Assembly: GCA_002404295.1 (NCBI GenBank)
Contig: DHJK01000198.1
Span: 1 to 5,520 of the forward strand
Source: Legionellales bacterium UBA4722
GTDB taxonomy: Bacteria > Pseudomonadota > Gammaproteobacteria > DSM-16500
DNA length: 5,520 bases
Reading direction: 5' to 3'
The number at the start of each line of letters is the position of its first letter. Within the stretch, counting starts at the first letter, position 1. Shown in pieces: positions 1 through 5,434 of the stretch. The translations under genes and the position numbers were made by a program. The notes beneath the pieces are model-generated. The model was not told the DNA's origin. It ran no database searches and saw nothing but the letters and a program-made list of their open reading frames with translations.

Positions 1-21
1 GGCACGGGCACGTTCACGATA
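1..21. repeat. Fragment resembling the right end of the tmk-holB intergenic repeat
   Basis: Positions 2-12 (GCACGGGCACG) are identical to positions 895-905, in the outer right arm of the large inverted repeat downstream of tmk. CACGATA at 15-21 also matches 902-908, as though six bases had been inserted within the repeat end. This suggests a second, degraded or truncated copy of the same dispersed element ending just upstream of tmk, with most of it lying left of the window. The match is short, so chance or convergent low-complexity sequence cannot be excluded. Confidence 0.35.
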
Positions 22-34
22 AGCGTATTATACT

Positions 35-66
35 CCCCTTCCTTTCCTTCCCCCGGAGGGGGAAGG
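35..66 (+). promoter_or_regulatory. Polypyrimidine mirror repeat and GC-rich hairpin in the tmk leader
   Basis: Positions 33-54 are all pyrimidine and 55-68 all purine. Within this, 35-53 is a perfect 19-base mirror repeat centred on 44. Bases 46-54 (CCTTCCCCC) pair perfectly with 58-66 (GGGGGAAGG), giving a 9-bp, mostly G-C stem with a 3-base loop. No T-run follows, so it is a poor intrinsic terminator. It ends 11 bases before the AGGAA Shine-Dalgarno (78-82) of tmk. It may be a transcript-end hairpin of the upstream gene, a dispersed palindrome or a leader structure; the sequence does not decide. Confidence 0.45.
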
Positions 67-88
67 GATGTACTAACAGGAAATCTCT

Positions 89-730
89 ATGAAAACCCAC
101 AAAGGATTTTTTTTAACGATTGAAGGCACGGAAGGTGTTGGGAAATCGACTGCTTTGAAATATATTCAGGATTATCTTACTCAGGCTGGAAAAAAATTTA
201 TAGTAACGCGTGAGCCTGGTGGCACAGGGATTGCTGAACAAATTCGTCAAGTATTATTAACACCGAATTCAGTAGAAACGATGGTACCGGAAACGGAATT
301 GTTATTGATGTTTGCCTGTAGAGTGCAGCATGTGCAGCAGGTGATTTTGCCGGCACTGGCTGCAGGTAAATGGGTGGTGAGTGATCGTTTTATAGATGCG
401 AGTTTTGCTTATCAAGGTGGTGGGCGCGGGATTGATGTTTCGCGGATTGAATTATTGGAAAAATGGTTATTGCCTGATTTAAAACCGGATTTAACATTGT
501 TGTTTGATGCACCGGCTCAGATTGGTTTGGAGCGTGCTAAGCATCGAGGGGCGCAGGATCGTATTGAGCAGGAAAAAATAGACTTTTTTGAGCGAGTGCG
601 AGCGGGTTACTTGGAGCGGATGCAGCGGGATAAAAACCGATTTCGGGTGATTGATGCGACTCGGTCGTTAGAGAAAGTACAGGTAGAGTTGAAAAAAATA
701 TTGGATGAAATAGTGGTTGGTAGGAATTGA
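89..730 (+). CDS. tmk: Thymidylate kinase (dTMP kinase)
   Basis: This cytoplasmic enzyme phosphorylates dTMP to dTDP with ATP, the step shared by de novo and salvage dTTP synthesis. The 213-residue product has the usual bacterial length. It shows the P-loop GTEGVGKST (residues 13-21), the dTMP-site motif TREPGGT (40-46), and SDRF (98-101), where most relatives have DRY, followed by the conserved SFAYQGG (105-111). The LID segment carries DRIEQE and then DFFERVRAGYL, as in the E. coli-type (type II) enzyme, whose catalytic basic residues lie in the LID rather than the P-loop. The ATG has a good Shine-Dalgarno, AGGAA at 78-82. In many Gammaproteobacteria holB follows directly; here a 171-bp inverted repeat separates them. 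No catalytic motif is missing and the gene looks functional. Confidence 0.97.
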   Translation: MKTHKGFFLTIEGTEGVGKSTALKYIQDYLTQAGKKFIVTREPGGTGIAEQIRQVLLTPNSVETMVPETELLLMFACRVQHVQQVILPALAAGKWVVSDRFIDASFAYQGGGRGIDVSRIELLEKWLLPDLKPDLTLLFDAPAQIGLERAKHRGAQDRIEQEKIDFFERVRAGYLERMQRDKNRFRVIDATRSLEKVQVELKKILDEIVVGRN

Positions 731-740
731 GAGTGTATTG

Positions 741-911
741 TTTTAATCGTGCTCGTGCCTCAATCTTTGTCATTGCGAGCGTGAGCGAAGCAACCTAGTC
801 TTTTCAAAGCTGATTAGTACCATCGAGGCTAAAAAGCAGCGTTGAAAGACTAGTTTGCTTCGCTCACGCTCGCAATGACGAAGATTGAGGCACAGCACGG
901 GCACGATAAAA
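741..911. repeat. Large intergenic inverted repeat (MITE-like, hairpin-forming) between tmk and holB
   Basis: The two halves are near-perfect reverse complements. Positions 755-793 pair with 855-893 in 38 of 39 positions; the exception is a T-G wobble at 768/880. The stem continues inward with CTAGTCTTT (795-803) against 845-853, and then weaker pairing to about 815/834, leaving an 18-base loop near 816-833. Outward it continues as TTTTAATCGTGC (741-752) against GCACGATAAAA (901-911) with small bulges. No ORF in it looks real. The core word GAGCGTGAGCGAAGCAA resembles dispersed palindromes known from several intracellular bacteria, though I cannot name a family. It has the form of a non-autonomous mobile palindrome; as RNA it would form a hairpin of about 60 bp between tmk and holB. 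ATTGTT occurs at 737-742 and 925-930 and might be a target duplication, but this is weak. Confidence 0.85.
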
Positions 912-921
912 TCTAGATTTT
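908..921. repeat. Perfect 14-bp palindrome before holB
   Basis: AAAATCTAGATTTT reads identically on both strands. It starts in the last four bases of the large inverted repeat and ends 12 bases before the holB ATG. It could be an operator-like site, part of the repeat end, or chance in AT-rich DNA. It overlaps the region where a holB promoter or ribosome binding site (GGA at 922-924) would lie. Confidence 0.4.
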
Positions 922-933
922 GGAATTGTTATA

Positions 934-1935
934 ATGAATAACCGCGATATTTTCCCTTGGCAAACTAAACAATGGAATTTGCTCTGGGATGCAAAAAAAA
1001 ATAATCGATTGCCGCATGCGTTGCTGTTTGCAGGTGCAGTCGGTCTTGGAAAAATGCATTTTGCTGAAGCATTTTCTGCGGCCGTGTTATGTGAGCAATC
1101 GGTGTTGCAAAATAAGGCATGCGGCGTATGCCACACGTGTGGATTAGTGCGTGCAAAATCCCATCCTGATTTAATTCGTGTAATGCCAGAGCAGGCAGGG
1201 CAAATGATTAAGATAGATCAAATTCGCGGTGTTGTTAACACTTCAAATGAAACAGCGATGCAAGGCGGATATAAAATAATTATTATTAATCCCGCGCAAG
1301 CCATGAATCAATACGCCGCCAATGCATTATTAAAAACGCTGGAAGAAGCCACGCCAAAGACCTTATTTATTTTAATCAGCGAACAGAATTTGCGGTTACC
1401 GCTGACTATTAAAAGTCGTTGCCAAAAGATTATTTTTCAAAAACCAGAACGGCAGATAGCTTTGAGTTGGTTGCAGTCACAAGCGGTAAGCGGTGATGTT
1501 GATTGGGGTTTAGTGCTAAACATGGCGGAAGGTGCACCATTGCAAGCGCTTGCGTTAGTAGAAAAAGGAACGATGACTTTGCGGCAGGCTATTTATTCTG
1601 GTTTGTCTGATTTAAGTCATGGTAAAGCAGATCCATTACAATTGGCAGCAAAATGGCAAGAGCATGATGTGGTGATGGTATTTAATTTGTTGTTGTATTG
1701 GGCGCGAGATTTATTGCGATTGCAATTAACTGATCAGCAAGCTGTGCTTGTTAATGATGATTATCGAGCTGTTTTTTCAAGTTTGATACAGAGATTATCA
1801 CAACAAAATTTAATACATTTTGTGGAATTGGCGCAAGAGCGATATAAACAAATATTAAATTTGCAAAATTTAAACCGACAGTTATTATTAGAAGAATTAC
1901 TCATTCATTGGACAAACTATTATGTTTCTCGTTGA
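934..1935 (+). CDS. holB: DNA polymerase III subunit delta' (clamp loader)
   Basis: The product is the delta' subunit of the clamp loader, which helps open and place the beta sliding clamp on primed DNA. It has 333 residues, close to the usual length. The N-terminal AAA+ domain has a P-loop-like GAVGLGKM (34-41), with Met where Ser/Thr would bind Mg-nucleotide. A zinc module follows with Cys53, Cys63, Cys66 and Cys69. The Walker B position reads IIIINPAQ (115-122) without the acidic pair, then NALLKTLEE (130-138) and the SRC motif (161-163). Loss of the nucleotide-binding residues is normal for delta', a non-hydrolysing partner, and separates it from DnaX. The C-terminal part is the helical collar region. 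The start has only a weak Shine-Dalgarno (GGA, 922-924). The stop overlaps tatD by 14 bases, so the two are probably translationally coupled. Confidence 0.95.
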   Translation: MNNRDIFPWQTKQWNLLWDAKKNNRLPHALLFAGAVGLGKMHFAEAFSAAVLCEQSVLQNKACGVCHTCGLVRAKSHPDLIRVMPEQAGQMIKIDQIRGVVNTSNETAMQGGYKIIIINPAQAMNQYAANALLKTLEEATPKTLFILISEQNLRLPLTIKSRCQKIIFQKPERQIALSWLQSQAVSGDVDWGLVLNMAEGAPLQALALVEKGTMTLRQAIYSGLSDLSHGKADPLQLAAKWQEHDVVMVFNLLLYWARDLLRLQLTDQQAVLVNDDYRAVFSSLIQRLSQQNLIHFVELAQERYKQILNLQNLNRQLLLEELLIHWTNYYVSR

Positions 1936-2716
1936 CTCGCATTGCCATCTGGATCAGCTGGATTTAACAGCGCATGATGGAGAATTATCGAATGCACTGA
2001 TTGCGGCGGAAGATCAAGGCGTGCGTCATATGTTATGTGTTTGTATAACATTGAAGGATTTTCCGGAGGTTTTGGCTATAGCGCAGGCTTACCCAGAGGT
2101 GAGCGCTTCTGTGGGATTGCATCCTAATGAAGATGCTGCGGGATCTGAACCTACGGTGGAGGATTTAGTGTTGCTGGCACAAGATAAAAAAATTATAGCG
2201 CTGGGTGAAACAGGGTTGGATTATTATCGAAGTACAGGTGATTTAACGTGGCAGCATGAGCGCTTTCGTCGGCATATTCGGGCAGCTAAAAAAGTGAATA
2301 AGGCGTTAATTATTCATTCGCGACAAGCGCGTGAGGATACGTTGCGTATTTTGAAGGAAGAGGGCGCTAATGCGGTGGGCGGCGTTATGCATTGTTTTTC
2401 TGAAGATTTGGAAATGGCTAAGGCGGCGATGGATTTAGGGTTTTATATTTCGTTTTCGGGTATTGTGACTTTTCCGAATGCGAAAGAAACGCAAGCGGTT
2501 GCGAAGCAGATTCCTATGGAGCGTATGCTGATTGAGACAGATTCGCCTTATCTGGCGCCTGTGCCTCGTCGGGGGAGGCCTAATGAGCCTGCTTATGTGC
2601 GTTATGTGGCGGAATATATAGCGCAACTTCGGGGGATTGATGTGGTAGAATTGGCGGAGCAGACGACGACTAATTTTTTTAGGTGTTTTAAATTGCAAGA
2701 TACGAGACTTGCTTAG
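1922..2716 (+). CDS. tatD: TatD family metal-dependent hydrolase (DNase)
   Basis: This is a cytoplasmic metal-dependent hydrolase of the TatD/YcfH family, a TIM-barrel amidohydrolase-type fold. Family members act as DNases or 3'-5' exonucleases, but the cellular role of each paralogue is less settled. The 264-residue protein has the complete metal-site set: DSHCHLD with His7 and His9, GETGLD with Glu96, IIHSR with His132, MHCFS with His157, and IETDSPYL with Asp207. His67 lies in the conserved VGLHP. The ATG lies inside the end of holB and the following residues match the usual TatD N-terminus. The order holB-tatD fits the E. coli ycfH (tatD-like) position, so YcfH is the likelier orthologue than the tat-operon TatD; the symbol is by family. 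The stop codon lies within the stem of the following hairpin. Confidence 0.93.
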   Translation: MFLVDSHCHLDQLDLTAHDGELSNALIAAEDQGVRHMLCVCITLKDFPEVLAIAQAYPEVSASVGLHPNEDAAGSEPTVEDLVLLAQDKKIIALGETGLDYYRSTGDLTWQHERFRRHIRAAKKVNKALIIHSRQAREDTLRILKEEGANAVGGVMHCFSEDLEMAKAAMDLGFYISFSGIVTFPNAKETQAVAKQIPMERMLIETDSPYLAPVPRRGRPNEPAYVRYVAEYIAQLRGIDVVELAEQTTTNFFRCFKLQDTRLA

Positions 2717-2762
2717 AACACCTCTCCCCTTATGGGAGAGGTGTCCTAAGCAGATGCTTTTT
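2711..2762 (+). terminator. Hairpin terminator candidate after tatD
   Basis: Bases 2718-2728 (ACACCTCTCCC) pair perfectly with 2734-2744 around a 5-base loop. After one mismatch (2717/2745) the stem continues with GCTTAG (2711-2716) against CTAAGC (2746-2751), giving 17 pairs in 18 positions. Five Ts follow at 2758-2762, six bases after the stem, so the U-tract is not ideally placed. The hairpin contains the tatD stop codon. It probably ends the tmk-holB-tatD transcript, though it may also belong to a dispersed palindrome class. Confidence 0.65.
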
Positions 2763-2799
2763 ATGTGTCACAAATTATTATGTAAGTGAGACCAATAAC

Positions 2800-4050
2800 A
2801 TGTTCCGACCCGCCGCACTTTTTATAGGATTACGCTACACACGCGCAAAGCGACGTAATCACTTTATTTCATTTATTTCACTCATGTCTATGCTTGGCAT
2901 TGCATTGGGCATCTTGGTGCTAATCACCGTACTCTCTGTCATGAATGGTTTTGATCGTGAAATAGAAAAACGTGTATTCAGCATGGTGCCGCCTATCTCT
3001 GTCAGTAGTTTTTCGAATGCGATTACCAATTGGCAACAAGTAGAAAATACATTACGCAAATATCCTAAAATTAAAGCGATAGCACCGTTTGTGAGTGGCG
3101 AAGTCATGCTGACCACTTCTAATTTAGTTCAGCCTGCTTTAATCACAGGCATCATCCCCGAAGCAGAAAAAAACATTTCAGAATTAGCGAATAAAATCGT
3201 ACAAGGTTCTTTGACTAGTTTGACACCCGAGAGTTTTGGTATAGTAGTGGGTGAAGAACTAGCAAATCGCTTAGATGTTGGATTAGGCGATAAAATTACA
3301 GTCATTACGCCGCGTGTTTCCCTTTCACTCGCAGGTGTCACGCCTCGTCTAAAGCGTTTTACGGTAACAGGCATATTTAGAGCAGGAAGCGGATTCGGAT
3401 TTGATACCAGCTTAGCCTTCATCAATTTAGCAGACGCCCAAAAATTATTTGAAATGGGTACATCTGTGACCGCGATACATGTCAAGATTGATGATGCCTA
3501 TGCAGCGCCTAAATTTGCTGAACAATTGACAGTCGCTTTAGGTCAAAATGCTAAAGTCACAGATTGGACACAACAATTCGGCGAATATTTCCGTATGGTT
3601 GCTCAAGAAAAAGCAATGATGTTTTTTATTTTGATGCTGATTATTTTGGTGGCGGCATTTAATCTGGTTTGTACATTGGTGATGGTCGTTAATGAAAAAG
3701 AGTCTGATATCGCGATTTTACGTACCTTAGGTGCCACACCTAGAATGATTATGGCTATTTTTATTATCCAAGGCTCTATTATTGGTGTGATTGGTACTTT
3801 ATTAGGTGTGGCAGGCGGTATTGCTTTGGCATTGCATGTGACTGAAGTGGTGAATTGGATAGAGCACATTTTACATGTGCAGTTTCTTTCATCCAGTGTT
3901 TATTTCCTGGATTATTTACCTTCGCATTTGGAATGGGTCGATGTGTGGCGTATTAGCCTATCAGCACTCATTTTAAGTTTGTTAGCTACTTTATATCCCG
4001 CTTGGCGCGCAGCGCGTACGGAGCCTGTGGAGGCGTTACGTTATGAGTAA
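2800..4050 (+). CDS. lolC: Lipoprotein-releasing ABC transporter permease (LolC/LolF type)
   Basis: This is the inner-membrane permease of the Lol transporter, which extracts mature outer-membrane lipoproteins and passes them to the periplasmic chaperone LolA. The 416-residue protein starts with the family signature PAALFIGLRYTRAKRR (4-19). A first membrane helix follows at about 25-49 and a MacB-like periplasmic domain at about 50-268. Three further helices lie at about 272-297, 316-346 and 383-402, with the FtsX-type cytoplasmic motif EKESDIAILRTLGATP (299-314). A proline-bounded stretch (Pro171-Pro182) followed by basic residues aligns by eye with the LolA-binding hook and pad of E. coli LolC. 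No lolE follows lolD, so it may act as a homodimer, the LolF arrangement described in several Gammaproteobacteria. The symbol is given as lolC, with lolF a real alternative. The Shine-Dalgarno is weak (AAGTGAG, 2784-2790). Confidence 0.92.
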   Translation: MFRPAALFIGLRYTRAKRRNHFISFISLMSMLGIALGILVLITVLSVMNGFDREIEKRVFSMVPPISVSSFSNAITNWQQVENTLRKYPKIKAIAPFVSGEVMLTTSNLVQPALITGIIPEAEKNISELANKIVQGSLTSLTPESFGIVVGEELANRLDVGLGDKITVITPRVSLSLAGVTPRLKRFTVTGIFRAGSGFGFDTSLAFINLADAQKLFEMGTSVTAIHVKIDDAYAAPKFAEQLTVALGQNAKVTDWTQQFGEYFRMVAQEKAMMFFILMLIILVAAFNLVCTLVMVVNEKESDIAILRTLGATPRMIMAIFIIQGSIIGVIGTLLGVAGGIALALHVTEVVNWIEHILHVQFLSSSVYFLDYLPSHLEWVDVWRISLSALILSLLATLYPAWRAARTEPVEALRYE

Positions 4051-4723
4051 TTATATTCTAGAGTGTCAGGCGCTTTCTAAAGTCTATCACGATGCGACTG
4101 CAAAAATTGAAGTGTTGAATAATGTGGATTTGCAAGTTAATCCGGGTGAATTGATTGCGATCGTCGGTAATTCAGGATCGGGAAAAAGTACATTGCTGCA
4201 TTTATTAGGTGGATTGGATAAGCCTACCAGCGGCAAAGTTATATTGTCTGGCAAAAATCTCGCTGAAGTAACGGAAAACGAAAAATGCCGTTTGCGAAAT
4301 CGTTATTTAGGTTTTGTTTATCAATTCCATCATTTATTGCCTGAGTTTACAGCGTTAGAAAATGTGTCTATGCCGTTGCTGATAGGCAATATTCAACCTG
4401 ATATCGCAAAGCAAAAAGCAGAACGTTTATTAGATATGGTTGGATTAAAAAATCGTGTCACGCATAAAATCGGCGAGCTATCTGGTGGAGAGCGTCAACG
4501 TGTAGCTATCGCACGTGCATTAGTGGCTGATCCTTCTTGTGTGTTGGCGGATGAGCCGACAGGGAATTTGGATATGCGTAATGCGGAAATGGTATTTCGT
4601 ATGTTTGTTGACTTGCAAAAAACGTTACAGACGAGTGTGATCATGGTGACGCATGATAGGCGGATTGCAGAGCAGGCGGATAGGGTTTTGATTTTAAAAG
4701 AGGGTCAATTGCTGGGTGTGTGA
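4043..4723 (+). CDS. lolD: Lipoprotein-releasing ABC transporter ATP-binding protein LolD
   Basis: This cytoplasmic ATPase drives lipoprotein release by the Lol permease. The 226 residues show Walker A GNSGSGKST (42-50), a Q-loop at Gln94 in YQFHHLLPEFTALENV (93-108, a typical LolD stretch), signature LSGGE (146-150), Walker B with Asp170-Glu171 in VLADEP, D-loop GNLD (174-177) and switch His204. All are intact. The start ATG overlaps the permease stop (ATGAGTAA) and has a strong Shine-Dalgarno, GGAGG at 4029-4033, within the permease gene, so the two should be made together at a matched level. MacB- or FtsE-type ATPases are related, but the adjacent LolC/F permease and the QFHHLLPEF stretch favour LolD. 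Confidence 0.96.
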   Translation: MSNYILECQALSKVYHDATAKIEVLNNVDLQVNPGELIAIVGNSGSGKSTLLHLLGGLDKPTSGKVILSGKNLAEVTENEKCRLRNRYLGFVYQFHHLLPEFTALENVSMPLLIGNIQPDIAKQKAERLLDMVGLKNRVTHKIGELSGGERQRVAIARALVADPSCVLADEPTGNLDMRNAEMVFRMFVDLQKTLQTSVIMVTHDRRIAEQADRVLILKEGQLLGV

Positions 4724-4767
4724 TTTTATTTCATTTATATATCTTGCTTGATGGAAGCCGCTATCCT

Positions 4768-4785
4768 AAGCGATTAATCGCTTTT
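4768..4785 (+). terminator. Palindromic terminator candidate after lolD
   Basis: AAGCGATTAATCGCTT (4768-4783) is a perfect 16-bp palindrome that can fold as a 6-bp stem with a TTAA loop. Only two more Ts follow before AAA, so the T-run is four bases. It sits 44 bases after the lolD stop. It is a weak intrinsic terminator or a protein-binding palindrome. Confidence 0.45.
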
Positions 4786-4808
4786 AAATTGTAACTCTAT
4801 GATTTTTA

Positions 4809-4893
4809 TTGAATATTCAACCCTATCTTAAATGTGCTATCTCTTTTGTGTTAAAAAGGTTGCTTTTTAACCTTATATAGTACAAAATATACA
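4809..4893 (+). promoter_or_regulatory. Possible promoter/operator region of the small membrane protein gene
   Basis: TTGAATATTCAA (4809-4820) is a perfect 12-bp palindrome. GTTAAAAAG (4850-4858) and CTTTTTAAC (4863-4871) form a perfect 9-bp inverted repeat around GTTG. AT-rich -10-like words follow: TATATA at 4874-4879, TATAGT at 4876-4881 and TATACA at 4888-4893. TTAAAA (4851-4856) lies 17 bases before TATATA and is a mediocre -35, so the inverted repeat would overlap it. The layout would suit an operator over a promoter, but no known regulator site is recognised, and a small attenuator hairpin is also possible. Confidence 0.35.
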
Positions 4894-4904
4894 CAGATAT
4901 AATT

Positions 4905-4910
4905 GGAGGT
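4905..4910 (+). promoter_or_regulatory. Strong Shine-Dalgarno deciding the start at 4918
   Basis: GGAGGT lies 7 bases before the ATG at 4918. It selects this start over the in-frame TTG at 4903, which overlaps the site and would have no ribosome binding site of its own. It is one of the best Shine-Dalgarno sequences in the window. Confidence 0.8.
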
Positions 4911-4917
4911 ATTTTAT

Positions 4918-5241
4918 ATGCAAATGCGTTCACACTTAGATGATACTGACGAAGAAAATATATCTTTCCAATTATTCTTACGGGTAATTTGTGAAAATAA
5001 AATAAATACCATGCTTGTCTTATTAGCATTAGGACTTAGCTTTGGTCTTCCTTTTGCAGCAGTTCTATCTGGCGGCGGAGCAATGGTTTTGGCTTTGAAA
5101 ACAGGTGCCTACAGCCTTTTTGCGGCTGGGGTTAGTTTGTTTGGAATGGCAGCAATACATAAGTGTTGTGGTGACGATGGTCTGAGAACGGCTAATCAAA
5201 TTTCCGACGGGTTAAACTCGTTAAGCGCGTTCAACACTTAA
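4918..5241 (+). CDS. Small hypothetical membrane protein, family not recognised
   Basis: I do not recognise this 107-residue protein. It has an acidic, soluble N-terminus (DDTDEEN at 8-14), a short amphipathic stretch (FQLFLRVICENKIN, 17-30) and a hydrophobic hairpin. The first predicted membrane segment is about 31-51, SGGGA (51-55) and a Lys-Thr-Gly turn (61-63) follow, and the second segment is about 64-80. After it comes a short polar tail that begins HKCCGDDG (81-88). There is no cleavable signal peptide and no catalytic motif. The start is set by the GGAGGT Shine-Dalgarno. It sits alone between lolD and a probable comEC, with its own regulatory-looking spacer and hairpins after its stop. 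A small inner-membrane protein, or a lineage-specific secreted membrane protein of the kind common in Legionellales, are both possible; nothing here decides. Confidence 0.7.
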   Translation: MQMRSHLDDTDEENISFQLFLRVICENKINTMLVLLALGLSFGLPFAAVLSGGGAMVLALKTGAYSLFAAGVSLFGMAAIHKCCGDDGLRTANQISDGLNSLSAFNT

Positions 5242-5434
5242 GATAAGGCCGAAGGCCGTAAGAAATTAGCTTAGGCTAAGGGCGCTTGCGCCCGCAGACC
5301 TGGGTATACATAATCACATCACAAAGCACCGAAGGTGCGAAAGATAACCTCAATATCACATCAATCATCAAGACAACCACCATAAAAATATCATTCAAAG
5401 ATAAAACAGTCCTCCCATTCATATAAGGTTTATT
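5242..5434. repeat. Gap with four short hairpins before comEC
   Basis: Four small inverted repeats lie here: GGCC-GAA-GGCC (5247-5257), TTAGC-TTAG-GCTAA (5266-5279), GGGCG-CTTG-CGCCC (5280-5293) and GCACC-GAA-GGTGC (5326-5338). The first is 5 bases after the stop of the small membrane protein. The first and last share the CCGAAGG core. None is followed by a proper T-run. ATCACATCA is repeated directly at 5313-5321 and 5355-5363. The remainder up to about 5420 is AT-rich with no convincing ORF. The hairpins may stop or stabilise the upstream transcript or be remnants of dispersed palindromes. Confidence 0.6.

Noticed and set aside
107..115. Eight-T run at tmk codons 7-9 giving an in-phase U UUU UUA slippery heptamer.
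   Set aside because: A -1 shift would hit a stop (TGA at 121-123) within three codons. There is no clear downstream pseudoknot, and the Phe-Phe-Leu residues are normal for the start of tmk, so it is probably just codon choice.
537..773. Minus-strand ORF of 78 codons over the tmk end and the repeat.
   Set aside because: It is antisense to conserved tmk codons, has a low-complexity composition and lacks a recognisable domain; it is a shadow.
741..911. CRISPR or tRNA-like reading of the intergenic repeat.
   Set aside because: There are only two arms, in inverted orientation, with no spacers and no cloverleaf; it is a single long hairpin.
930..935. Perfect TATAAT -10 word.
   Set aside because: It overlaps the holB ATG itself, so a transcript from it would start inside the gene, and there is no good -35 at the right distance.
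3129..3485. Minus-strand ORF of 118 codons within the Lol permease gene.
   Set aside because: It lies wholly antisense to a well-supported family gene, and its composition is that of a reverse-frame shadow.
4903..4917. TTG start giving five extra residues for the small membrane protein.
   Set aside because: The GGAGGT Shine-Dalgarno at 4905-4910 overlaps that codon and is correctly spaced for the ATG at 4918.
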